This document shows positions 44,900-56,109 of a stretch of DNA of 64,000 nucleotides, in pieces. Origin of the DNA: Lunularia cruciata (Eukaryota > Streptophyta > Marchantiopsida > Lunulariales > Lunulariaceae); contig OX419760.1 of the NCBI GenBank assembly GCA_948567375.1, positions 59,764,911 to 59,828,910 on the forward strand. Direction: 5' to 3'. The translations under genes and the position numbers were made by a program. The first letter of the stretch is position 1. Each line of letters starts with the position of its first letter. The notes under the pieces are model-generated. The model was not told the origin of the DNA. It did no database searches and saw only the letters and a list, made by a program, of their open reading frames with translations.

Positions 44900-47800
44900 T
44901 CTCCATCTTATTGCAAGCCATTTTAGTTCATGATTAGGGGAGAGATATATCTGCATGGACTTTATTAGACCTCTTCTCATAGTGGACCTTGCTCCTAACA
45001 ACATGGAGGTGCAATAGGACACCATGAGTTAGCCTCTAGGATTCATAGGTTTTTGAGATTAGATTGGTCAGCACTTTAGGAAAAGTGTACCATTTGGGCT
45101 CAAGTAGCAACTAGGGGGATAGTTGAGTCCACACAATTCCACATCCTTCCCCTAGATCATTGTTGCCTCTGGTGCTCCTTGATGTTAGGCAAGCAAGGGA
45201 GTATAGACATGCAACCTAGGCATTAGCTCTCTCTTGGCCAAAGTCATTCTCTTTAGATACCTTTTTTGCTTTATAAATGCTCCATCCATCAGTTGAGGAT
45301 GAACTCTCTTCTTTTCTCCATGACTACTAGGTTTATGAGGAGCTTCAACTTATAGAGTTTATCTTTGCTCATGCTTTACTTCATTCTCCAAGTTTCTACT
45401 CAACTCTCCTCTTTTCTCCATGACTACTAGGTTGATGAGGAGCTTTAGCTTATAGAGTTCATCTTTGCTCATGCTTTACTTCATTCTCCATGTTTCTTGA
45501 TGGGTGGACTGTCAAGAATAGCCTTTGAGCACCTATATGATTGTATTCCCTTATACACTCTAGACACTCTAGACACTCTAGATTGTATTCCATAATACAC
45601 CCTTTTGTTTTTCTTGTTAGCATATAGCTTTGGGTCTAGTGCCCCCAAAGCAGCCCTTCTATTTGGTACACCTCATCTCCTTGCTCTGTCAAAGGAGATG
45701 TTTGGTGTTTGCACCATTTCTATTGGAGATGGCTTTCTTTGTTTAGTCTCATGTTCCATTTCCTACAATTATTTCACTCCTTCTTCTTTTTTTGTCTCCA
45801 CATCAATTTTTTGTGACCTCTTCAAGGGGTTGTGAGACTATTATTGTTGGCACTAGAGAATCCTTTAATCTCCACTCCAATTGGGTGCTTTTCCAAGTGG
45901 ATATCTCTAATCCCTTTCATACCATCTCTTGTCCAACCATATTTTTTGCTCTTCACTCAACAAGGGCTCAAGTCCCTTCCTTGATCTTGTTTGTATGTAC
46001 ATTCTATGGCATAGAGATCCCTTTGTTGTATAGTCATCATACTACAACATGAGACTTCACATAGCTTGCATTTGCGGAGGGTATATGCCAAGAGGTCCAC
46101 TTGGTCCACTCTTTTTGCCATAGCTCACAAGATAGCTTTATTGAAGGTTGCAACTATTTTTTTTGTCTTGTCTCTTTCCATCCATCTCAAATGATACTCA
46201 AATTTTAAGGCCTTTGGAGGATGTTGTTCATGCTATAGCAGCTTTCACACACAACTTAGAGACCTTAGTTTACGAGTCCAAACTTGTAAATGCAAGGTAT
46301 AGAGCCATATGCAATTCTTACTCCCTTAGACTTTCCACTAGGGTTCTAGTTCCCAATAGGAGGCATGAGAGTATTAGGATCTCCATTAAGGAGAGAGGAT
46401 TACTACCACACATTCATCTCTGACCCATTGGTGGAGGCCACAACCCATGCTCACTTACTCCCTATGTTAGAGAACACATAGGAACTTATTCTATCTTAGC
46501 ATATAGTTATCTCCTCCAAGCCTCCTATCTGACTTGTACATACCTTCCTACAAGGGCACTTTTTTACCAAACTTACACACATTTAATAGCACAATATTTC
46601 ACATCTTCTCCACTTTGTTAGTGCCATGCACACTCCCATAGATATCAAAGGAATGGTGTAGACTAAGGATAGCCTTACCCATAGCCATGGGAGGATGTGG
46701 CGCCATTCTATAAGAGACCATTGCACCAATAGTGTTTATTGGTGCATGGGTCTTGGAGGCCCCTATGCGTAGCCAATGGGTTCTTACACCATGGTTGTCC
46801 TTTCCTATTGGCACCTATCACAACAATGGATTCAAGCCATGATTTTCAGATTTATCTAAGGTTGGCACATGAATTCTTACTAGGTCCTACACACACAACA
46901 GTTCCAATGTTCACTGACTTTGTTTCACTAGACTCCAAGAAGATCTCAGCCTAGATCTTGGAGTGAAAGGCTCAAGAGCTAAGTTCCATGCCTCCTCGGT
47001 GATTAAAGATTTTTGTTTCACATTTTGAGTGGTTCTCCACTACACTTTGTCTACATTTAGGCCTTCCTCACCTGCTAGGCTTCCCAAATTTATATGCTTA
47101 TGGTTCCACATATGACACACATGGCATACATCTATTATTGCGTGCTATAGAAAGAGAGCACACTAGAGTTCATGATGTCATCCAAGATATAATGGCTCAG
47201 CTCCTCCAATCTACATGGTCACATGTATAGATTGAGTGGTGGTTGGATTTATCAAGACCATCTCCATGTCAAGTGAGACTAATATTGACACTTTCCCACA
47301 TGGTCAATGTACCTTGTATAATATGGTGCTTGCAAACCTCTTGCAAGTAGAAACATTAGCACAAGCAAGCATTTAAGCACAATGTAATACCAATAGCTAG
47401 ACATATCATCTAGAGTTGAAAATTGGCTTGGTAACATCTGGAAGGATGTTATGTATGATGGGCTAGGTAGATCAAATAGAGGTGCAACCAAAAGTGTACT
47501 TCTACTAATAGAGCAAGAGCCAAAAACAACTTAAATTTGTAATACCAAAAGCTAGACATATTAACCAAAGGTGGAAATTGGCTTGGTAACATCTAGAAGG
47601 GTGTTATTCATGATGGGCTAGGTAGTTCAGATAGATTTGTCACCAAAAGAGGACTTCCACTATTAGAGTAGGAGCCAAAAATAGCCTGAAAAATTCATAG
47701 CCAATTTCAAAGGCCTAGACACATGCATTAGGCCTAAAAAATGTGTGACCCCCCCCCCCCCCCCCCCCCCCCTCCCCTTCAGAAGATTACCCACAAGCAG

Positions 47801-47942
47801 CAATGGTTATCATAACTCACGAAAAGGAGGATACTTATGCCCCATGACTCACCTCATATACCTTTGTTCCTCTTGCTATGGAGAGCTTTGTGCACCTTCA
47901 TCACCACTTTGACGGGCTGCTTAAGGAAATAGCATGAGGTTT
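44900..47942 (+). mobile_element. Degenerate non-LTR retroelement, family R (copy R1)
   Basis: RT-like traces: LLFGTPHLLALSKE (about 45650-45700, position of the QGDPL...LFALAH block) and FPSISNDTQILRPLEDVVHAIAAFT (about 46178-46250, where ADDTHI carries the catalytic aspartates). Then the tail: LGLPHLLGFPNLYAYGSTYD-THGIHLLLRA-EREHTRVHDVIQDIM (47070-47200, a decayed CxCG...H...C motif plus HDxIxD), and, after the B4 insertion, YTFVPLAMESF (about 47855-47890). Frames are badly broken. It is cut at 47943 by family A. Confidence 0.5.
47383..47791 (+). mobile_element. Solo LTR, family B, internally deleted (copy B4)
   Basis: It starts TGTAATACCAATAGCTAGAC and has the internal duplication (second unit from about 47551) and a run of 24 C residues (47749-47772), then ends abruptly ...GATTACC; about 330 bp of the usual 3-prime half is missing. 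Perfect CACAA duplications (47378-47382 and 47792-47796) flank it, and the R1 tail frame resumes right after. Confidence 0.9.
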
Positions 47943-48634
47943 TGTAATACCCATTTGTGCATGTATGTAGTATTGTGATATTTAGTTTGGTATTATTAGT
48001 ACTTGAGAGATATTATCTATATAAAGATAGAAGATGGTTTTACATTAGTCATGATTAGCTAAAGTTAGTCATAGCTAAGATAGAGAGGAACTTACTTTAG
48101 AGGAAGTGGAAAAGATGAGCACCACTATTTTGGAATCCAGTGTGTTGACTTGGTATTATTCCTAGGTGTTTGGCTTTGAGGAAAGAGTTGAGACCTCTTG
48201 TGCCCGCAAGCCTTTTTGTTTTAGATTCTTCTATAGTCCAAGGATAGCCCATGTGAAGGAATCGTTGATTAAGTGGTTGGGTCAAGATAAGATCACATTC
48301 TTAGTGGAATATGCCCATGTGGATGGATATTTCTTTATACTTTTTGACTTTACTTGAATTTTAGCCTAGTAACTTGAGTTACTCCAGTAATTAGTAACTT
48401 TGGTGCGTAACTATTTCACAAGTATAGAAACTAGGGGTGATGAAGTATTCATCATCTTTTCATTTGCAACTATATCTCTCTCATTGAGTTCTCTAGTGAG
48501 CAATGTCTTGAGTCTTGGAGTGTTAGCCTTGGAGGATTATGATGGAGTTATGGTTCTTTGCCTTCTTAGTCCATGGTGCGCTACCATAATAGCCATCTGA
48601 GGTTTATCCTGAGTGAGAGACAAGTCAGCTCACA
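47943..48634 (+). repeat. 5-prime LTR of A2
   Basis: It starts TGTAATACCCATTTGTGC and ends AGCTCACA. The first 440 bp match 55071-55512 closely and the whole matches 2602-3275 in inverse. TATCTATATAAAG near 48013-48025 is a candidate TATA box. Confidence 0.85.
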
Positions 48635-48654
48635 TTTTTGGTTCTGTTGCCAAG
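48635..48654 (+). promoter_or_regulatory. Degenerate primer-binding site of A2
   Basis: TTTTTGGTTCTGTTGCCAAG resembles the TTTGGCGCCGTTGCC site of Athila-type elements, with CpG-decay-like changes (GCGCC to TTCTG). The matching spot in A1 is weaker. Confidence 0.45.
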
Positions 48655-49489
48655 ACCTCTCTAGAAGGCAAGATAATGTTCCGCGTACAATTCTATATTA
48701 GACAAAAGGAGGCTATGAGATCTCACTTGGAGAGAACTTTAGGGGAGGAGAGGGCTAAACTTATGTTAAAGAACTTGGACCTATTTCTATACCTTGTTGT
48801 TCATTATAATGTCTTTGAGGTGATTTTTTACATCTTGTACACTTGAGAGGATTTGGAGAGATTGTATGGGGTGGATTGCAGATTTTGGGGATTAAGGTGA
48901 TTTTTAGGCAAAATCTCAAGTTTAAGATGTGGACTAGAAATTTCTACACATGATAAATTGGGTTATCTTTCATTTAGCACACTTAGAATTATTGTGAGAG
49001 CTATTATGCACACTAGGCTAGAATTTTTGAAAGTTGATAGGGTAAATTGCTCCCGTAACTGCATACTCTTTGGAAAATTGTACATAGTCTACCATTTCTT
49101 CAATTTTCAGTGGATTGTTTTGAAATTTTCCAACAAAATTGAGTGTATTGTAGCCTACCTGTTGATCTAAAAATTAGAGAGAGATCATTTTTGTGCATAG
49201 AGTTATGAGTTTTTAAAGTGAGGAGTGTGGTTTTCAGACCAAATCTGAAATATGTGTGCTGAATAGAGTCTAGGCCAAATGGCTCAATGAAAAGATCTAA
49301 AATTTTGCATGGAGAGATGACTTGGAGTTTTGATCAAGTGTGCAAAATTTCAAAGGACTATGACATACTAGTTAAGAAATTTGAGTGACATTGTGAGGAA
49401 GTGTCAATTCTGCAGAGTTGAGATCCCATGCATGAAGAGTTTGAGAGCAACAAAAAGCATGTTTGAGTGTTTAGATTCATCTTGGGAAC

Positions 49490-49962
49490 ATGGAGGGTCA
49501 TCAAGAGTGGAAATTAAGACTATGCAAAGTTCCCCAAGGGTTTGAGCTGATTTTAGGGTTGGATTTGAGGAAAAGAGAGTTTAGAATAGAATTTGAAGAG
49601 AGTGTTGAGAGGATCCAAAAACCTACACCACTTGGAGGAAGGAGTGAGTCTAAGTGCTTTCTATGTGGAGAGAAGGGACATAAGGAAAATTCATGTACAT
49701 TGACCTTTGAGAGCAAGAGATTGAGGGAAAGGAGAGGATTACTTGACTTGGGTTGCATGTTGGAACTTCTTCACCAAGATTGGGAGGGAGAAGATCTAAG
49801 ACCAAGGAGTTGTGTGAGGTTTGTGGAGTTGAAAGACTTCCAAAAGGACATGAGTGTAATGGAGTAAAAGTAATTTTGGAGACTTTGGTAAAGAATCTTG
49901 GAGAGAGTCTTAGTACAGCTACTGAAATACTATCACCTACATTAGCTAGTTCTCAAGATTAG
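49490..49962 (+). CDS. Leader ORF of family A with two zinc-finger-like motifs
   Basis: It opens MEGHQEWKLRLCKVPQGFEL and contains a CCHC knuckle, CFLCGEKGHKENSC (49657-49698), then ESKRLRERRGLLDLG. In the overlapping frame (49753-49962) a second motif reads LCEVCGVERLPKGHECNG (CxxC...HxC). A frameshift probably separates two halves of one protein. It lies between the LTR and gag, where gypsy elements usually have untranslated leader. The same motifs recur in A1 and A3. Function unknown; nucleic-acid binding is an inference from the knuckle. Confidence 0.55.
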
Positions 49963-50149
49963 TGATGGAGATAATCTTTCAACTTATGGATAAGTTATCC
50001 ATGAGAGTTCGATTAATATGCACTCTAGGATTTGATGTTGCTATAGAAATCTTGGAGTAACCTGAAAATTTTGTGTTCCCTAGGGTAGATTACTCTCAAA
50101 TGGTGTTAGTCATGTACATACTCTATTAGTTATAGAGTGAGAAAAGAAA

Positions 50150-50820
50150 TGAAAATTGAGAGAAAAGAAAGATAGTGAGGGGTTAAGATAAAGAAACTTC
50201 CGGTTTTCTTTGGCAAGGATGGAGAAGATGTGGAGGCCCTTGTGAGATACTTCAAGAGAGCTTGCATAGGAAACAATGAGAGGAGGAAGAATGAGTGGGC
50301 CTCATTATTACCAGATTTCTTTGAGGATGCAACACTTACATGGTATGAGTCAGAATACCAAAAAAAAAGGAGAGATGGGCAAGAAGAGTCTTGGGAGAGT
50401 TTGACTTCAACACTCATTGAGAACTTTCTTCCAGATGAAAGTTATGAGAGATTGATGAGTGAGGTTACCTTTCTCAAGCAAGGAGATGGAGAGAAAGTGA
50501 GAGTCTATATGGAAAGAGTGGAGAAGTTAGAGTCTAGATTTCACATAATGTTGAGGAAGGATGGAGATGATGTGGAGACTACAATGATTGGCATAGGAGC
50601 TATGTTCACCAAGAATTTTGTGGGAGGGTTGAGACCACAAATTAGAAGCAAGGTGAGATACGAGAAACCTTCTTCCAATGTTGAAGCTATCAAGATTGCA
50701 ATTCGTAAGGAGGGGAGTTTGGAAGGAGATGAGAGTGATTTGGTGTTGAAGGAGGTTGTGCATCCTCCTCAAGGCTACAAGTATGGGGGAACTTCTGATA
50801 GTTTGGTGGCAAGGGTTTAA
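50150..50820 (+). CDS. gag of family A (capsid part)
   Basis: The open frame at 50230-50820 reads EALVRYFKRACIGNNERRKN, ATLTWYESEYQ, ENFLPDESYERLMSEVTFLK, and GGLRPQIRSKVRYEKPSSN, matching the conserved retrotransposon gag domain (tryptophan/arginine-rich capsid core). Homology extends upstream to about 50186 (KKLPVFFGKDGED). It ends in TAA at 50818; homology continues in frame past the stop to ...EQLADLK, so the stop is probably a mutation. Confidence 0.8.
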
Positions 50821-51486
50821 CCACAAGTAGTAGTTGCTCCAATTCTTGCACCTCTACCAAAAGATCCACTTAAAACCATTAGAGAACAACTTGCAGATCT
50901 CAAGATCAATGTGATGCAACTATGGGAGAAGAGAGAGGTGGATCAGAATGTAGGAAGAGGGCCTAGGAGTTATGGAAACTATCAATATAGAGGAGGTCAA
51001 CCAGCCAACAATTTCAATGATAGGAATTGTTTTGGTTGTGGAGGAAGAGTCCATATCCAAAGGAATTACCCAAATTCCACTTACCATGGAGGAAGGGGTT
51101 ATGAGGGAGCCAATAGAGGGAAAGAGGGAGATAGTGAAACCCAAGCGGCTCCTAATCCAAACAAGGGTAAGAAGATAACATCCATAGATGTGGTTGAGAG
51201 CAAGTATGAGAAGAGAGAGTGCTCAAACTCCAAGGGTCTTAATTTGCAGCTTTTGGCACAAGAGAAGAAGAGAGCTCGTTTTGCAAAGGATGTTCACTCT
51301 TCTCAAGGATTTACTCCAAACAAGGATACTCCTATGTCTACTAAGAACACACGCACCTCAACACCATCAACAACAAAGACTCCAAGGAAAAAGTTGGGAA
51401 TGGAGGATTTCTTGATTTCAAAGTCACAATGGAACTACAATGTGTTGGAGAATGTTGGTAGTCACAAGGCTAACATCACAGTGTAA
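50821..51486 (+). CDS. gag C-terminal part / nucleocapsid of family A
   Basis: It continues from gag (PQVVVAPILAPLPKDPLKTI) into 50911-51486, with a knuckle NCFGCGGRVHIQRNY (about 51027-51070) whose last cysteine is replaced by tyrosine, then a basic, Thr/Ser/Pro-rich tail. It binds RNA in family relatives; the damaged knuckle argues against function. Confidence 0.65.
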   Translation, partial: PQVVVAPILAPLPKDPLKTIREQLADLKINVMQLWEKREVDQNVGRGPRSYGNYQYRGGQPANNFNDRNCFGCGGRVHIQRNYPNSTYHGGRGYEGANRGKEGDSETQAAPNPNKGKKITSIDVVESKYEKRECSNSKGLNLQLLAQEKKRARFAKDVHSSQGFTPNKDTPMSTKNTRTSTPSTTKTPRKKLGMEDFLISKSQWNYNVLENVGSHKANITV

Positions 51487-51489
51487 CAA

Positions 51490-51800
51490 TTGATTGCTTT
51501 GAACCCTACCTTGAGAAAGGAGCTTAGAGGTGGTTTAAGTTCTACAAGGAGCAAGAGAAAGAAGAAGGCAATGGCTCCAATATCAATGGATGCCAAACTA
51601 GCACCATGGCAGGCTTGTGAATATGCCTCCAAGATTGATATGAGAGTGAATGGTCACAATATCAAGGATGCATTAGTTGATGGAGGATCAGCAATGAATG
51701 CCATGTCAGAAAGGTTGATGAAGAATTTGGGTATGATACCCTCTAGACCTTCAACATTTGTGGTCAACATGGCAAACAAGCAACAGGTTTGACCAGTAGG
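51490..51800 (+). CDS. Aspartic protease region of family A
   Basis: MDAKLAPWQACEYASKIDMR, then IKDALVDGGSAMNAMSERLM (51664-51720): the VDGGS block is in the position of the catalytic D[ST]G. A duplicated ~45-bp segment (GGGATGATGGATAAGGTGGTAG near 51801 and 51833) and stops follow; a SYDLLLGRSW-like flap/ILG block is at about 51907-51940. Confidence 0.65.
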
Positions 51801-52389
51801 GGTGATGGATAAGGTGGTAGTTTTAGTTAGTAGGGATGATGGATAAGGTGGTAGTTTCAGTTATGGGAGTTCAAAATCTCATGACTTTCCAAGTCTTGAA
51901 GGATTCAAGCTATGATTTACTTCTTGGGAGGTCATGGTTGAGAGCAGCACGTACAACTGATTGATGGTACAAAGTGTACTTGAGGATTGGGCCATCAAAC
52001 CATAAAGTCATAGTTTTTATGACTAACACCACTAACACTTCACATTCAAATACACCATCTTCTGATTATTGGGAATTACATTCTGAAGAATGAGATTCAA
52101 GTGTGGACACAAGCATGAAAGGGGAGACTTCCACGGAGGAAGATGAATCTGAATCTGATTCAGGTTTGTACCCCTTGTGTGCTATGGATTTTGCACCTAA
52201 GCCAGAGGTTTTGAAGGACCCAGATAAATCACCATTGACACTTGAGGAGATAGAGAGGAGGTTATCTACTCTCAAGTATGGCCCAAATGTTACCAAGGAG
52301 GAGAAAGTGAGATTTGAGGAGATTTTCCACAAGTTCATCCATGTGTTTGTTTTTAGTTACAAGGATTTGAAGGAAGTCACCTTAGAGTA

Positions 52390-53700
52390 GCACAAGATAG
52401 AGGTGGAATCACATGCAAGACCAATCCGCTAAAAGCAACTTTGCATTAGCCCACCAATATCTTTGGTTGTGAAGGAGGAGATTGATAAGCTCAAGGAGGC
52501 CGGATTTATCTTTGAGGTGGAGAATTCAGAATGGGTGTCTCCAATTGTCATTGTGAAGAAAAAGAATGGCAAGCTTTAGGTATGTGTGGATTACAAGAAG
52601 CTCAACATTGCTACCAAGAAGGACCACTACCCATTGCCATTTATTCATGAGATCTTGGAGGAGGTTGCAAGTCATGAGAGGTATAGTTTTGGAGATGGTT
52701 ATAGTGGATATAACCAAATCAAGATTGCACTAGAGCATCAACAACTCATCACATTCACCACACCTTGGTGGACTTATGCTTTCAAGGTCATGACTTTTGG
52801 GCTTTGCAATGCTCTAGTCACATTCCAACAATTTATGAACAAGGTATTTGAACCTTTCATTGGGAAATTTGTAAGAGACTTCATTGATGACTTTTGTGTC
52901 TATGGGAGCAAGGAGTAACACTTTGAGCACCTAATCAAGGTCTTGCAACGCTTGGATGAGGCAAATGCATCACTCAACCCAGAGAAGTGCATTTTGGATG
53001 TGAAGAAGGTCTACTTTTAGGGCACATCATCTCTAAGGATGGAATAGCAGTTGATCCTGAGAAGGTGAGGAAAATCTCATACTTTCCATTCCCTTCAATC
53101 TTGACAAAGTTATACCAATTCTTGGGGATGGTTGGGTACTATAGGAGGTTTATCTTCTCATTTTCCAGCAAGTCTTATGCATTGACCATCTACATGAAGA
53201 AGGGTGTAGATTATATGGTGATTTTGGAGGACAAGGAGACTCTCAAAGCGTTTGAGGAGTTCAAGCAATCTGTTATTGTAGCTCTAATTCTTGCTAAACC
53301 TGATTGGAGTAAGCCTTTCATCCTCTACACTAATGCTTCCAATGTTGCTATAGGATGCACTCTTAGTCAATTAGACCAAGATGGGCATGATCATCCAATA
53401 GCTTATGCTAGTAGGTAGATGGTTTCAGTAGAAAAGAACTACTCTGTCATGGAGAGAGAAGGGTTGGCAATGATCTTTGGTCTCAACAAGTTTAGACACT
53501 ACTTCATTGGAGGGAAAGCCACCATTATCACAAATCACAAGGCTTTGAAGTACATCTTCAACAAGCCTAATGTTGAAGGGAGACTAGCAAGGTGGATGAT
53601 ACTCTTGTCTGAGGATGACAACACCATTGAGGATAGGCCAGAAAAGAAACATGCAAATGTTGATTTGTTATCTAGGGCCTATGATCATGATGGAGATTAG
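52390..53700 (+). pseudogene. Reverse transcriptase and RNase H of family A
   Basis: RT: ENSEWVSPIVIVKKKNGKL (52521-), VDYKKLNIATKKDHYPLPF, GDGYSGYNQIKIA, MTFGLCNALVTFQQFM, and the catalytic block VRDFIDDFCVYGS (52870-52908). Then LGHIISKDGI and LGMVGYYRRFI. RNase H: ILYTNASNVAIGCTLSQ (53328-; first catalytic Asp now Asn) and ITNHKALKYIFNK (Asp to Asn), KHANVDLLSRA. Stops at 52577, 52916, 53018 and 53416 break it into four open pieces. Confidence 0.85.
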
Positions 53701-55023
53701 CTAGTGGATGATTCCTTCTCGGATGAGGAGCTCATGACAATCTCAATCACTCAAGAGGTTCCAATGGAGTACAAGGAGATTATGGATTTTGTGACAAGAG
53801 CTAACTATCCAGAAGGGATGCATGCTAGGGAGAGGAAGGGCCTTGCAGCCAGATCTAGAACTTACACAATGATGGGGGATATTCTTTTTCACCAAGGAGC
53901 ATATGGTCTACTTTGAAGAGCAATGGGTAAGGAAGAGTCTACCCTACTCATAAAGGAGTTTCATGAAGGTTTGGTGTGTGGAGGACACTTTGCAAGAAAG
54001 GTGACTGCTTTCAAGATTCTAGACGTAGGTTACCATTGGAGAGGGATTTTTAAGGATTGTCTTGATTATTGCAAAACTTGTCATGTTTGTCAAGCTTTTG
54101 CAAGAAATTCTACTTTCACTCCACCACTTAGATCAATTCCATTGTAAGGACCTTTTGAGAAGTAAGGAATTGATTTTGCAAGACCTCTTAATAGAGCTCC
54201 AAGGAACAATCGGTATATTGTGGTAGTTATTAATTATCTTACCAAGCGGTTTGAGGCTAGACCATTAAGGGACAAGAATGCAGATGAAGTTAGGAGATTT
54301 CTTTATGAATGCATTATCATTAGGTTTAAGTGCCCTTTGGAGTTGGTTTTTGATAAAGGAGGAGAGTTTACAAGAAGCATTACTATAGCCATGCTACAAC
54401 ATTTCTTTATCACACATAGAGTAACCACATGATATAATCCAAATTCCAATGGCTTGTCAGAGAGAACCAATCAGACCTTGTGCATGATGTTGGCCAAAGA
54501 TGCATAAATGGAGGGATTAGGGCAAGAGGATTCATGCAGTTTTGTGGGAGTATAGGACAACCATGAAGACTTCCACCGGATATTCTTCATTCAATTGGTA
54601 TATGGTATTCATTCTACCTTACCTATTCACTTTGATCTTTCTACATTCCAAAGCATTCATAGGAGATTGAAGAAAGCACAAGGAGGTGATGCAGAGAAGT
54701 CAAGGAAGGATCAACTCATGGAATTGGAAGAGGCAAGAGCAGTTGCTATGGTTCGAGTGGAGCAAGCCCAAAGGAAACAAAAGGAGAGCTATGACAAGAG
54801 ACAAGGCAAGAAGAAGGTGGAGCCTTTCAAAGAAGGTGATTGGGTAATGTTGTTTGATTCCCTTTGGTTCAAGAGAGTGCAAAAGAAGTTTTTGCCTAAA
54901 TGCTTTGGACTTTTCATAGTGGAGAAGGTGTGGGCCAATTACACCTATGATCTCAAGGAGTTGGGAGGAAGACACTTCGATAGGTTTATCCATAATAAGT
55001 TGAAGATGTATCATAGAAGGTAG
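53700..55023 (+). pseudogene. Integrase of family A
   Basis: Zinc-binding H...H at FHEGLVCGGHF (53959-) and CKTCHVCQAF (54070-54099). Core: GIDFARPLNRAP, VVVINYLTKRFEA, VFDKGGEF (54346-), and NPNSNGLSERTNQTL (54438-54480; catalytic Glu). C-terminal region 54595-55023 with coiled KAQGGDAEKSRKDQLMELEE, SYDKRQGKKKVEPFKEGDWV and an end in LKMYHRR. No chromodomain. Stops near 54147, 54165, 54430, 54507 and 54554. Confidence 0.85.
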
Positions 55024-55070
55024 AGAGACCTTCACTTTGAGGACAAAGTGAAAACTTAGTTTGGGGGTAA

Positions 55071-55512
55071 TGTAATACCCATTTGTGCATGTATGTTGTA
55101 TTGTGATATTTAGTTTAGTATTACTAGTACTTGAGAGATATTATTTATATAGAGATAAAAGATGGTTCTACATTAGTCATGATTAGCTAAAGTTAGTCAT
55201 AGCTAAGATAGAGAAGACCTTACTTTAGAGGAAGTGGAAAAGATGAGCACCACTATTTTGGATTCTAGTATGTTGACTTGGTATTATTCCTAGGTGTTTG
55301 GCTTTAAGGAAAGAGTTGAGAACTCTTGTGCCCGCAAGACTTTTTGTTTTGGATTCTTCTATAGTCCAAGGATAGCTCATGTGAAGGAATCCTTATGGTT
55401 GGGTCAAGATAAGATCACATGCTTAGTGGAATATGCCCATGTGGATGGATATTCCTTTATACATTTTGACTTTACTTGACTTTTAGCCTAGTAACTTGAG
55501 TTACTCCAATAA
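55071..55512 (+). repeat. 3-prime LTR of A2, truncated
   Basis: It begins TGTAATACCCATTTGTGC after TTTGGGGGTAA and matches the 5-prime LTR until about 55512, where copia integrase sequence (LVDDYSRRS) starts. The last ~250 bp of the LTR are missing. Confidence 0.85.
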
Positions 55513-55925
55513 CTCAAGTTGGTTGATGATTACTCTAGGAGAAGTATAGGTCTACATCATGAAGAAAAAATAAGAGGTCTTCTCTATCTTTAAACAATGG
55601 AAGGTGATGATGAAGAGACAAACTGGAAGGAAGGTGAAGATTTTGAGAGCTCATAATGGTAGAGAATACAAATCTGGAGAGTTTGATAGATATTGTAAGA
55701 GTGAAGGGATAATTCATCACTTTACCATACTGGGTACCCCTAAAAAAAATGGTTTGGCAGAGTAGATAAATCATACACTCTTGGAGAAAGCAAGAAGTAT
55801 GTTAAGCAACACCGGATTGAAAAATATTTTTTGTGCAGAAGCTATAAATACGGCTTGTCATTTGGTAAACATTTCTCCCTCTATCGCTATTGAGTGTAGG
55901 ACACCTATGGAAAATGGATAGGTTA
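55513..55925 (+). pseudogene. Copia integrase, C-terminal half of core
   Basis: LVDDYSRRS, then after a shift KVKILRAHNGREYKSGEFDR (55636-55695; AHNG where SDNG carries the catalytic Asp), GTPKKNGLAE-stop (catalytic Glu region), EKARSMLSNTGL and ECRTPME. Three stops or shifts. Confidence 0.75.
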
Positions 55926-56109
55926 GCATGTTGATTACTCTTCACTTAGAGTGTTTGGATGCATAACTTATGTTCATATTCAACAAGAACAAAGGACAAA
56001 GTTAGATCCCAAATCTAGAAAATGTATATCCTTGGGATATGAGAAGGATACAAAGGGATATAGATTATGAGATCCAGAAAGGTTTTTTCTTGTTGTGAGT
56101 AGGGATGTA

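Larger units (their letters stand above)
47943..55512 (+). mobile_element. Ty3/gypsy family A, nearly complete (copy A2)
   Basis: 5-prime LTR 47943-48634, degenerate primer-binding site, leader zinc-finger ORF, gag, protease, RT, RNase H, integrase, polypurine-like TTTGGGGG, and a 3-prime LTR cut at about 55512 by copia sequence. No chromodomain. The primer-site and purine-tract style resembles Athila/Tat-type gypsy elements. Several long open blocks remain, so it is the youngest A copy here, yet stops interrupt every domain. Confidence 0.9.
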
